Source of the DNA: CAVUCE01 sp963739985
GTDB taxonomy: Bacteria; Bacteroidota; Ignavibacteria; Ignavibacteriales; Ignavibacteriaceae
Direction: 5' to 3'
Assembly: GCA_963739985.1 (NCBI GenBank)
Contig: CAVUCE010000005.1
Coordinates: 372,001 to 436,000 of the forward strand
Length of the DNA: 64,000 nucleotides
Shown here: piece by piece, positions 26,321 through 34,193 of the stretch
How positions within the stretch are numbered: position 1 is the stretch's first letter
Layout of the letters: the number at the start of each line of letters is the position of its first letter
Translations under genes and position numbers: made by a program
The notes under the pieces: generated by a model
Database searches by the model: none
What the model saw: only the letters and a program-made list of their open reading frames with translations
What the model was told of the DNA's origin: nothing

Positions 26321-26860
26321 ATGTCGACAAACATACCGGACGAAGAAATAGAAAATTTAGATAATAAAGCATGGTACGCCTTATACACAAAACCGCGTGC
26401 CGAGTTTAAAGCTGCATTACAAATTAGTGAAGCCGGAGTTCTTTATTATCTGCCAACTATAACCAGAATTAAACAATGGAGTGATCGTAAAAAAAAGGTT
26501 ACCGAAGCTTTATTAACCGGTTATATTTTTATTTTTGCGGATGAAAAGGAAAGAATTACTGCGCTTGAGCAATATTCTGTTGTTCGGTGTGTCTTCGATA
26601 GAGGACGGCCTGCTAAAATTCCCGGTTGGCAAATTGATAACCTTAGAAAGGTACTGCAAACTAAGCAAGAGTTATCTATTCAAGAAGGACTTGTTCCCGG
26701 TGTTAAAGTTGAAATTCGTGAAGGTCCTTTTGAAGGAGTTATCGGTGTAATTCAAGAATACGATAACGGAAATAATATTATTGTTTCGATAGATTTATTA
26801 AATCGTTCGGTTATTACTCATTTGCCTACTGATAGTCGCTATAAAGTAATTAAAGATTAA
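26321..26860 (+). CDS. UpxY-type transcription antiterminator (NusG paralogue)
   Basis: 179 residues. A NusG N-terminal (NGN) domain covers ~15-110 (WYALYTKPRAEFKAALQISEAGV; GYIFIFADEKERITALEQY). A KOW motif follows near 125-150 (VPGVKVEIREGPFEGVIGVI). Specialised NusG paralogues of this type (UpxY in Bacteroides, RfaH in enterics) keep polymerase elongating through long polysaccharide operons. It is paired with UDP-glucose dehydrogenase here, but no other polysaccharide genes follow, so it may act on a locus elsewhere. Confidence 0.9.
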   Translation: MSTNIPDEEIENLDNKAWYALYTKPRAEFKAALQISEAGVLYYLPTITRIKQWSDRKKKVTEALLTGYIFIFADEKERITALEQYSVVRCVFDRGRPAKIPGWQIDNLRKVLQTKQELSIQEGLVPGVKVEIREGPFEGVIGVIQEYDNGNNIIVSIDLLNRSVITHLPTDSRYKVIKD

Positions 26861-26867
26861 TGTTTTT

Positions 26868-26899
26868 AAGCATTGTTAATTAAATAATTTGCAATGCTT
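26868..26899 (+). terminator. Probable terminator after the UpxY gene
   Basis: AAGCATTG at 26868-26875 pairs with CAATGCTT at 26892-26899 around a 16-base loop, followed by CTTTATGTTC. The T-tract is interrupted, so strength is doubtful. Confidence 0.4.
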
Positions 26900-26978
26900 C
26901 TTTATGTTCATTTCCTTTTCCTTTTAAGTTTTAATTTTCTTATGTTAAATAAGAAATTATGAATCAAAAACTTTTCTT

Positions 26979-27974
26979 ATGCTTAATCAAAAAGATCTAA
27001 ACACGCTCGAAAAGGGGAATTCGCTAAATCACTTCTTGCTGGTAAGAAAATGTGAATTACGTTTAACAAGAGCCGGAAAAAACTATTTGGCTCTTGAGTT
27101 AGGCGACCAAACCGCCAGTTACTCTTCAAATATGTGGGAAAATTTTGAGGATTTTTATGAAACTGTGAGTACCGGTGATATAGTAAAAGTAACCGGATCG
27201 ATGGACGATTACCAGGGAACCCCACAGATTAAAATAAATACAATCAAAGTTATAGCGGATTCTGAAGAAGTTTCTGCAACGGATTTTCTTCCAAAATCAA
27301 AGCGGAATTTTGAAGTGATGAAAAAGGAATTCGTTGACCGCATCGAAGCCATTTCAAATTCAGAACTTAAATCTTTGATAAACCTAATTTTTAATGATGA
27401 AAACTTTAAAAAGTTTTATACTGCTCCGGCCGGCAAATCATGGCATCATTCATATATTCATGGATTACTAGAACATACGTTGGAAATAATTAAAATCTGT
27501 GATTTAATGTGCGATATTCATCCTGAAATAAATCGGGATTTAGTAGTTTGCGGCGCAATGCTGCATGATTTTGGAAAGACTCAAGAACTAAGCTTCGAAT
27601 CTTCTTTTGATTATACAGATAAAGGAAAGCTTCTCGGGCATATAGTTATTTCAGCGATGCTAATCGAAGAAAATTGCAAAAAAATTTCCGGCTTCCCTGA
27701 TGAATTAAAAAATTGCCTGATTCACTTAGTTTTAAGTCACCAGGGAAAGTTAGAATATGCTTCTCCTGTTGTACCAAAAACTTTAGAAGCAATTACACTT
27801 TATCAAGCAGATGAATTAAGTGCGAAAGTTAATGCTTACAAAAATGCGATTACTTCAAATACTAGCCAGGCGGGAACATGGACTCGATTTATTTCTCTTG
27901 CCTCTACTGATCTTTATAATCATGGCTTATCTTCGGAACAGGATGAAGCTATAAACAAAACTCTTTTCGATTAA
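26979..27974 (+). CDS. YhaM-like 3'-5' exoribonuclease/HD domain protein
   Basis: 331 residues. An OB-fold comes first (~20-95; ELGDQTASYSSNMWENFEDF), followed by an HD hydrolase domain with HHSYIHGLLEHTLEI, GAMLHDFGKTQEL and LSHQGKLEYASP. This arrangement matches YhaM/CBF1-type exonucleases that trim RNA or ssDNA 3' ends. No TIGR-like leader. It ends 14 bp before the TPR gene on the same strand. Confidence 0.87.
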   Translation: MLNQKDLNTLEKGNSLNHFLLVRKCELRLTRAGKNYLALELGDQTASYSSNMWENFEDFYETVSTGDIVKVTGSMDDYQGTPQIKINTIKVIADSEEVSATDFLPKSKRNFEVMKKEFVDRIEAISNSELKSLINLIFNDENFKKFYTAPAGKSWHHSYIHGLLEHTLEIIKICDLMCDIHPEINRDLVVCGAMLHDFGKTQELSFESSFDYTDKGKLLGHIVISAMLIEENCKKISGFPDELKNCLIHLVLSHQGKLEYASPVVPKTLEAITLYQADELSAKVNAYKNAITSNTSQAGTWTRFISLASTDLYNHGLSSEQDEAINKTLFD

Positions 27975-27988
27975 AATGGGGGACAATT

Positions 27989-28777
27989 ATGAAAATTAGG
28001 AACTTAAATTTTATTGTATCATTTATTTTTGTTCTATTGTTTTCTCAATTAATTCTTGCACAATCTCTGGATGAAATTCTTAAACAAGCTGATGATTATA
28101 TAGACAATCAGTTTAATAATGAAAAAGCGCTCGAGGTTCTTCAAAAAGGCAATAAACTATATCCGGATAATTGGGAAATTGGCTGCAGATTGAGTAGGGT
28201 TTATGTGAATCTAGCAGATCAAATGCCTGCTTCTACAAGTGATCAAAAAGATGCTCAATTAGCAGAGTATCATAAAGCTCTGGATATGGCTAGCAATGCT
28301 GTCAAAGAAGCACCAGATCAAGCAAATCCTTATCTGAGAAGAGCAATCGCAAATGGTAAAATTGCTTTGTTTAAGGGAGTTTTTTCTGTTGGTGGTGTTG
28401 TTAATTCTGTAAAAGATGATTGTGAAAAAGCAATAACACTCGGTAACGGAGGAAATTTTGTACAAGCTTTGGCTCATTATGTTTTAGCGAGGACAAACGC
28501 TAAAGTTAGTGAGAAATGGGCTCCGGCTAGAGCGGTATTGGGTCTCGGCTGGGCTGATCTTGATGTAGCTTTTAAAGAATATAAAAAAGCAATTAGTATT
28601 TATCCAAATTTCAGAATGTTTTATCTGGATCTAGCTAAAGCCTATATAAGAGATGACGATTATGTTAAAGCTAGAGAAAATTTGACTAAAATTAGTTCGA
28701 TACCAAAGAAAGAATTTAATGACGATAAAGTTTTAGCCGAATCTAAACAACTCTTGGAAGATATTAAGGACGAATAA
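27989..28777 (+). CDS. Secreted/periplasmic TPR-repeat protein
   Basis: 262 residues with a signal peptide (NFIVSFIFVLLFSQLILAQ). Helical tetratricopeptide-like repeats follow (LEVLQKGNKLYPDNWEIGCRL; MASNAVKEAPDQANPYLRRA; YKKAISIYPNFRMFYLDLAKAY). Repeat proteins of this kind serve as binding scaffolds; no partner is evident. Similar to mitochondrial regulator-of-microtubule-dynamics-type TPRs in layout, but the function is unknown. Confidence 0.8.
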   Translation: MKIRNLNFIVSFIFVLLFSQLILAQSLDEILKQADDYIDNQFNNEKALEVLQKGNKLYPDNWEIGCRLSRVYVNLADQMPASTSDQKDAQLAEYHKALDMASNAVKEAPDQANPYLRRAIANGKIALFKGVFSVGGVVNSVKDDCEKAITLGNGGNFVQALAHYVLARTNAKVSEKWAPARAVLGLGWADLDVAFKEYKKAISIYPNFRMFYLDLAKAYIRDDDYVKARENLTKISSIPKKEFNDDKVLAESKQLLEDIKDE

Positions 28778-28797
28778 TTTATTATCATGATTATCTT

Positions 28798-29547
28798 ATG
28801 GCTTTAAAATTAGAGAATGACTTATTAAAAACTCTTGCTGAAGCTTCGTCGGTTGTTTTTTTTACCGGAGCCGGTATTTCAGCTGAAAGCGGAATTCCTA
28901 CTTTTAGAGGCAAAGACGGAATTTGGAATAAACTTAAACCGGAAGAACTCGCCAACTTTAACGCTTTTCTTAAAAATCCTAATTTAGTTTGGGAATGGTA
29001 TAATCATCGTAAACAGATTGTTCATGAATCTAAACCAAACAAAGGCCACATCGCAATTGCAGAATCAGAAAAATATTTCGATAATGTTTCGGTAGTAACT
29101 CAAAACATCGATAATCTTCACAAACGTGCAGGTAGTACAACTGTTTATGAGCTTCATGGAAATATAGAGCGAAATTTTTGTGCAAAATGTAAAAAATATT
29201 ACACGAAAGAAATTGATTTGTCAAAGGGACTTCCTAAATGCGATTGCGGAGGTTTAATTCGTCCCGATGTAGTTTGGTTCGGCGAGTATTTGCCGGAAGA
29301 TCAATTATTGGCTGCTGAAAAAGCTGCACAAAAGTGTGATATCTTTTTTGTTGTCGGAACATCGGCTATCGTTTATCCTGCCGCATCGCTTATTTATGTG
29401 GCAAAAGAAAACGGCGCTTTTTTAGTTGAAGTAAATATTGAAGAGACAGAAATTTCCTATTTATCTAATCAATCGTTATTCGGAAAAGCAGGCGAAATAT
29501 TACCGGAATTAATAAATGCAACTAAAGAATTCAGAACAAAACAGTAA
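28798..29547 (+). CDS. NAD-dependent protein deacylase, Sir2 family
   Basis: 249 residues. Sirtuin motifs are in order: GAGISAESGIPTFRGKDGIW, TQNIDNLHKRAG, catalytic His in YELHGN, zinc cysteines CAKC and CDC, then RPDVVWFGEYLP and GTSAIVYPAA. It removes acyl groups from lysines using NAD+. The pattern resembles the CobB/SIRT5 class, but the Y-x-x-R desuccinylase signature appears as WYNHRKQI, so substrate range is open. It starts 20 bp after the TPR gene. Confidence 0.94.
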   Translation: MALKLENDLLKTLAEASSVVFFTGAGISAESGIPTFRGKDGIWNKLKPEELANFNAFLKNPNLVWEWYNHRKQIVHESKPNKGHIAIAESEKYFDNVSVVTQNIDNLHKRAGSTTVYELHGNIERNFCAKCKKYYTKEIDLSKGLPKCDCGGLIRPDVVWFGEYLPEDQLLAAEKAAQKCDIFFVVGTSAIVYPAASLIYVAKENGAFLVEVNIEETEISYLSNQSLFGKAGEILPELINATKEFRTKQ

Positions 29548-29551
29548 ACAT

Positions 29552-29824
29552 TTATTTTTTAGGCGATAAAATCCCGATTACTGCGGTAAACAAAGCAGCT
29601 CCAATAATTGACCAGATTATAGGCATTGTAGTACCGCCGATGTTTATTACAAATAAATCAGGCAATCCCATTTTATGCGATAACCAGTTCCCGATTATCG
29701 CGCCTATAAATCCCACTACAATAGAAATTATACAGCCGCCGTTGCCAAAACCGACTATCGATCTGGCGATACCTCCGCAAATTCCCGCAATAACTAATAA
29801 TACTATTAATTCTATTAAAGACAT
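29552..29824 (-). CDS. GlsB/YeaQ/YmgE family small membrane protein
   Basis: 90 residues with three hydrophobic segments rich in glycine (IAGICGGIARSIVGFGNGGC; IVVGFIGAIIGNWLSHKMGL; SIIGAALFTAVIGIL). The family, formerly transglycosylase-associated, is often stress-induced and of unknown mechanism. Convergent with the sirtuin, four bases apart. Confidence 0.85.
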   Translation of the reverse strand: MSLIELIVLLVIAGICGGIARSIVGFGNGGCIISIVVGFIGAIIGNWLSHKMGLPDLFVINIGGTTMPIIWSIIGAALFTAVIGILSPKK

Positions 29825-29986
29825 CTAATTCACTTTAATTGTTAATTTAAGTTTCGTTAGTTTCAATTTATCATATTTATTGTCACAAATTCAACTTATT
29901 TATATTAAAATTATTTGAATGATTTTTGTAAATTATTTCTAACCTTAATAATTTTTATTACAACAAAAAATAGAATAGGAATAAAA

Positions 29987-30424
29987 TTGAAATTAGTAAT
30001 TGCGTCTGATCATGGTGGATTTGAATTAAAGGATTTTCTTTTAGGCTGGTTGAAAGAAAATAATTATGATGTTGAGGATTTGGGAAATCATAAACTAGAT
30101 CCTTCCGACGATTATCCCGATTTTGCACATGCAGTTGCAAAAGCTGTTGCGTCCGGAAAAGCTGAAAGGGGAATTGTACTATGCGGAAGCGGCGTTGGTG
30201 CTACCGTAGCAGCTAACAAAACCAAAGGTGTTAGAGCTTGCCTCTGTCACGATACATATTCGGCGCACCAGGGTGTTGAACATGATAACATGAATGTGCT
30301 TTGCCTGGGCGGTAGAATTATAGGAATTGAATTAGCTAGAGAATTGGTTAAAGCTTTTTTGAGTGCAGAATTTATAAATGAAGGCAGATTTAAAAGAAGA
30401 TTAGAAAAAGTTGAACCGGTTTAA
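29987..30424 (+). CDS. rpiB: Ribose 5-phosphate isomerase B
   Basis: 145 residues from the TTG start (MKLVIASDHGGFELKDFLL). The frame extends upstream to an ATG at 29915, but those residues are hydrophobic and outside the family, so TTG is preferred; GGA lies nine bases before it. Motifs: SDHGGFELK, YPDFAHAVAKAV, RGIVLCGSGVGATVAANK (active-site Cys) and HDTYSAHQGVEHDNMNVLCLG. It interconverts ribose 5-phosphate and ribulose 5-phosphate in the pentose phosphate pathway. Confidence 0.94.
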   Translation: MKLVIASDHGGFELKDFLLGWLKENNYDVEDLGNHKLDPSDDYPDFAHAVAKAVASGKAERGIVLCGSGVGATVAANKTKGVRACLCHDTYSAHQGVEHDNMNVLCLGGRIIGIELARELVKAFLSAEFINEGRFKRRLEKVEPV

Positions 30425-30469
30425 TAATTCATCGGTTCTGGTTTATTAACGAAATTAATTTAAAATAAT

Positions 30470-30536
30470 TCTACTAAAATAAAGTTTTCAACGGTCCAAA
30501 AGTTATTCCCTATTTGGCCAACTTTATTTTAGTAGA
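30470..30536. terminator. Long perfect hairpin between rpiB and a convergent small gene
   Basis: TCTACTAAAATAAAGTT at 30470-30486 is the exact reverse complement of 30520-30536 (17 bp). Inside, GG-CCAAA pairs with TTTGG-CC with one bulge, leaving a short AT loop. It lies between the rpiB stop and the stop of the minus-strand 48-residue ORF, so a bidirectional terminator is likely. A cruciform or mobile hairpin repeat cannot be excluded. Confidence 0.6.
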
Positions 30537-30597
30537 TTTACTCAGAAGGAAAAGTAATTAAGTTTGGGGCTAAATTTATTCGAAATTTGATTTCGTT

Positions 30598-30744
30598 TTA
30601 AATTTTATCCCTTTTAATCTCACTAAAAGATCTTTCCTTATAATTCTTTTCGTTCTCGCGTGTTATTTTAAACCCAATGATTAAGAATGTTAGTAATATT
30701 ATTACGCCAATTACTATTGTCATTGAGTCTGAAAAAAGTACCAT
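30598..30744 (-). CDS. Small single-pass membrane protein, 48 residues
   Basis: The frame begins MVLFSDSMTIVIGVIILLTF, continues LIIGFKITRENEKNYKERSF and ends SEIKRDKI. One clear membrane helix (~8-25) is followed by a highly charged tail, a pattern typical of real small membrane proteins. GAGGG lies seven bases before the ATG. It is too short for default ORF calling and sits in a 690-bp region otherwise without genes, with a hairpin terminator just downstream. Function unknown. Confidence 0.6.
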   Translation of the reverse strand: MVLFSDSMTIVIGVIILLTFLIIGFKITRENEKNYKERSFSEIKRDKI

Positions 30745-31114
30745 TGGTCCCTCACTTGGTAATTAATTCATACTAAAGCCGATCCCTTCCGGATCATTCG
30801 ATATATTAATGCATAAAAATTTGTGCCAAACAGTTTTTCGTTAATTGAGCCCTATTTTCTACATTTATTCCAATTTGTGTTAATATTGTATTGTTTTAGA
30901 ATCGTCCATTTATATCAGAATGAGACTCGCAATTTTTAAATCTATTAATCAATTAACTTATAGCAATAATTAAAATTTGTAAATCTATTCAATAAATGCG
31001 ATTTCTTCATTTTCAAAAACTACTATTAAATCCTATCTTGAAGCTAATCATAACAATTTTATATAAAATTCCTTAAAATGTATTAACAAATTATGTAAAA
31101 CTAAGGGAGAAAGA
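30745..31114. other. Gene-free region upstream of the dehydrogenase
   Basis: 370 bp of AT-rich DNA between two divergently oriented genes, presumably carrying both promoters. AGGGAG lies five bases before the ATG at 31115 as a ribosome binding site. I see no RNA gene or repeat. Confidence 0.5.
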
Positions 31115-31993
31115 ATGAAAGTAGGTTTTATTGGTCTTGGACTTATGGGCAGTAGAATGGCAAAAAATCTTTTAGAGAAGAAATTTGATCTTATTGTTTA
31201 TAATAGAAGTAAAGAGAAATCCGAAAAATTAGCGGAACACGGCGCCAAAATTGCCGAAAATCCGACTGAACTAGCCGCCGAAGTCGATATACTTATAACC
31301 ATGCTGGCTGATCCTAAAGCTGTGGATGAAATGGCGATTGGCGAGAGCGGTTTTTTATATCAGCTTAAGCAAAAGTCTTTATGGATTGATTGTAGCACAG
31401 TGAATCCTTCATTCACAAAAGAATCGGCAAAAAAAGCCAATGGGATGAACATAAGATTTATTGATGCGCCTGTAGCAGGGACAATTCTTCCGGCTGAAAA
31501 AGGCGAATTAGTTTTCTTTGTCGGTGGTGAGAAAAAAGATGTTGAGGAAGCTAAACCATTATTTGAGGCTATGGGAAAGAAGTATATCCATTACGGCGAA
31601 AACGGTAAAGGTACTTCTATGAAAATGGTTGTCAATTTGATTTTAGGTCAAGCAATGACGGCTTTTTCTGAAGGTTTAGTTCTTGGTGAAGCGTTAGGAA
31701 TATCCAGGGACCAAATTTTTAAAACACTAATTGGCGGACCTGTTGTTGCGCCTTTTCTTGCGGGAAAACAAAGTAAAATATCTGAAGGTAATTTTGAACC
31801 TGAATTCCCTTTACAGTGGATGCAAAAAGATTTTCAGCTTGCCGCAGTAACAGCATTTGAAAATGATGTCGCTCTTCCTTTAACAAATGCGGCTAAAGAA
31901 TTATACGGTTTAGCGAAGAAAAGCGGTTTAGGCGAAGAAGACTTTTCTGCTATTTATAAATTTTTAACCGGTAAAATTAAAGAAAAGGAATAG
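31115..31993 (+). CDS. NAD(P)-dependent beta-hydroxyacid dehydrogenase (3-HIBADH/GLYR type)
   Basis: 292 residues. The N-terminal Rossmann motif is GFIGLGLMGSRMAKNLL. The substrate-binding motif is DAPVAGTILPAEKGELVFFVGG, and the catalytic Lys is in GKGTSMKMVVNLILG. The family includes 3-hydroxyisobutyrate dehydrogenase, tartronate semialdehyde reductase and glyoxylate/succinic semialdehyde reductases; the plant GLYR-like spacing makes a semialdehyde reductase plausible. Followed by a strong terminator. Confidence 0.92.
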   Translation: MKVGFIGLGLMGSRMAKNLLEKKFDLIVYNRSKEKSEKLAEHGAKIAENPTELAAEVDILITMLADPKAVDEMAIGESGFLYQLKQKSLWIDCSTVNPSFTKESAKKANGMNIRFIDAPVAGTILPAEKGELVFFVGGEKKDVEEAKPLFEAMGKKYIHYGENGKGTSMKMVVNLILGQAMTAFSEGLVLGEALGISRDQIFKTLIGGPVVAPFLAGKQSKISEGNFEPEFPLQWMQKDFQLAAVTAFENDVALPLTNAAKELYGLAKKSGLGEEDFSAIYKFLTGKIKEKE

Positions 31994-32022
31994 ATTAGCC
32001 CTTAAATAATATTTTGATTAAT

Positions 32023-32045
32023 TGCCCGTGAATGCGGGCATTTTT
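32023..32045 (+). terminator. Intrinsic terminator after the dehydrogenase
   Basis: TGCCCG at 32023-32028 pairs with CGGGCA at 32035-32040 around TGAATG, followed by five T. It lies between convergent genes. Confidence 0.8.
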
Positions 32046-32682
32046 ATTTAATCATAAAGATATCTCGTAAAATCGGTTTCAATCCGCTAAAGAGAAACTC
32101 AACTGCGATAACCATTACTATCAAACCCATAATTCTCATTAAAACTTTGTTCCCGTTTTCACCTAGGAATTTCATAACTGTTCGCGCACTCAACAAAACA
32201 AATAAAGTAATACCGAGTACTAAAAGAATTACTCCTGTTAAAACTAATTTCTGTTCAATTAGGTGAGCATCGTTCATCATAACAATTCCGGCTGTTATTG
32301 CTCCGGGACCGCAAATAAGAGGAATTGCCAGCGGAGTAATGGCAATATCATTTGCAAAATCTTTTGTTGTCTCATCATCCGATTTCGTTCTTATCAATCT
32401 GGCTTGAAGCATATCAAAACCAGCCATAAAGAAAATAATTCCGCCGACAACCCGTAAACCATTAACAGAGATCTGGAAGAATTCAAAAATAAATCTGCCT
32501 GAGTATGCAAACAAAAGCAGAGTTAAAGTAGCAGTAAACACTGCCTTAATTGCAACTTTTCTTGCTTCTTTAGATGGCATTTCGGAAGTCATTGAAGTAT
32601 AAACCGGAATTACTCCGATTGGATTTACCATTGTAAAAATTGAAGTAAAAGCCAATAAGCCGAATTCAAAAATTTTATCCAT
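32044..32682 (-). CDS. MarC family integral membrane protein
   Basis: 212 residues with six predicted helices and the family motifs FTMVNPIGVIPVYTSMT, GGIIFFMAGFDMLQA and TPLAIPLICGPGAI. MarC proteins (YchE/YhgN) are inner-membrane proteins of unknown transport role, once linked to multiple antibiotic resistance. The start overlaps the stop of the PLP decarboxylase by one base (TAATG), giving tight translational coupling. Confidence 0.9.
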   Translation of the reverse strand: MDKIFEFGLLAFTSIFTMVNPIGVIPVYTSMTSEMPSKEARKVAIKAVFTATLTLLLFAYSGRFIFEFFQISVNGLRVVGGIIFFMAGFDMLQARLIRTKSDDETTKDFANDIAITPLAIPLICGPGAITAGIVMMNDAHLIEQKLVLTGVILLVLGITLFVLLSARTVMKFLGENGNKVLMRIMGLIVMVIAVEFLFSGLKPILRDIFMIK

Positions 32683-34157
32683 TATTTACTATCAAGTATT
32701 TTCTTTAATGTTGAATTTATCAATTCCCATGCGGCAATCAGATGTTTTTCTTCGGTACGAATTCCCGATACAACTAACCTGATTACAAAATTATTATTCA
32801 ATTTGGTATGAGTTAAAAATAATTTACCGGTAGAGTTTATATCATCCATGAGTTTTTGATTTAATTTGTTTAGCTCATCTTGGTTGCCATATTTTTCCGG
32901 ATTAGCTCTGAAACAGATTGTACTAAAGGGAGTCGGAGCCAATCTTTCAAACAAATTACTTTTATCGATTAGTGAAGCAAACTGTTTTCCTAATCTTAAA
33001 TGTTCACGAAGAATTTCAATAATTCCATCTGTTCCAAAATACCTAATTATGAACCAAAGTTTTAAAGAACGGAATCTTCTGCCGAGTTGAATACCGTAAT
33101 CCATAAAATTCTCTACTTCCGAATCTTCATTAGTTCTAAGATATTCGGCAACTAAGCTAAAAGCTCGTTTTAATATATCTGGTTTTTTAGTAAAAAATAT
33201 ACTTAAATCAATTGGAGTAAACATCCATTTGTGCGGATTCACAACCATTGAATCTGCTTTATCGATGCCGTTTAGAATATGTCTCATCTCCGGTACAAGC
33301 GCTGCAACTCCTCCATATGCGGCATCTACGTGAAGCCATATATTATTACGTTTGCAAATATCGGCTATTTCATTTAACGGATCAATGCTTGTCGTTGATG
33401 TTGTCCCGATTGTAGCGACAACACAAATTGGTAAAAACCCTTGTTGTATATCTTCCTGGATCGCTTTCTCTAGCTCTTCCGGAATCATTTGAAAATCACT
33501 GTTAACCGGAATTTTTCTTAATCCTTCAATTCCTAATCCTAAAGTTAATACGGCTTTATCAACAGATGAATGAGCATGCCCGGAAGCATAAACCTTTAAC
33601 TTAGGTATTTCACTTCTTCCGGCTAACCCTTTTTCTCTAACTTCTAAATATCTATTTTGTTCTCGTGCGGCAGCAATTGCATGCATTGTACTTACGGAAG
33701 CCGTATCATAAATAATTCCCCAGAATCCTTCATCAAGTTTAAGCATTTGCCTGAACCAATTAAGCATTGCTTGTTCCAATTCTGTCGCAGCCGGAGAAGT
33801 TTTCCAAACCATTCCATTTACATTAAATGCTGCAGTTAAAAGTTCAGCTAATATTCCCGGTCCGCTTGATGTAGAATTAAAATACGCCATAAAATTTGGA
33901 TGATTCCAATGCGTAATACCCGGAAGAATAATTTTATCTATATCGGAAAAAATCGCATCCATTTTTTCGCCGTTTAAGGGAGGAGATGAGGGAATCGAAT
34001 TCTTTATGTCTCCCGGTTTAACTTTTGATAAAACGGGATAGTCTTCAATATTTGTAAAATAATCGGCTATCCAATCAATTAATTGATGTCCGTATTTTCT
34101 AAATTCTTCCGGCGGCATATCGCCTAAAGGTTTATTAAGGATTTTAGGATTGTTCAT
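32682..34157 (-). CDS. Pyridoxal-dependent decarboxylase (aromatic-L-amino-acid decarboxylase family)
   Basis: 491 residues, group II fold. The PLP lysine is in MVVNPHKWMFTPIDLS, the cofactor Asp in LHVDAAYGGVAALVPE, and the N-terminal helical segment PEEFRKYGHQLIDWIADYF is typical of DOPA/tryptophan/tyrosine decarboxylases. The product may be tyramine, tryptamine or phenylethylamine, but some homologues are aldehyde synthases. MarC directly downstream is translationally coupled. Confidence 0.92.
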   Translation of the reverse strand: MNNPKILNKPLGDMPPEEFRKYGHQLIDWIADYFTNIEDYPVLSKVKPGDIKNSIPSSPPLNGEKMDAIFSDIDKIILPGITHWNHPNFMAYFNSTSSGPGILAELLTAAFNVNGMVWKTSPAATELEQAMLNWFRQMLKLDEGFWGIIYDTASVSTMHAIAAAREQNRYLEVREKGLAGRSEIPKLKVYASGHAHSSVDKAVLTLGLGIEGLRKIPVNSDFQMIPEELEKAIQEDIQQGFLPICVVATIGTTSTTSIDPLNEIADICKRNNIWLHVDAAYGGVAALVPEMRHILNGIDKADSMVVNPHKWMFTPIDLSIFFTKKPDILKRAFSLVAEYLRTNEDSEVENFMDYGIQLGRRFRSLKLWFIIRYFGTDGIIEILREHLRLGKQFASLIDKSNLFERLAPTPFSTICFRANPEKYGNQDELNKLNQKLMDDINSTGKLFLTHTKLNNNFVIRLVVSGIRTEEKHLIAAWELINSTLKKILDSK

Positions 34158-34193
34158 GAATTGTATTAAAGATTAATTCCAATTTTTAAGTTA

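Noticed and set aside
29915..29986. Longer rpiB with a hydrophobic N-terminus
   Set aside because: RpiB is cytosolic and begins at the beta-strand KLVIASDHGG; the extra residues do not belong to the family.
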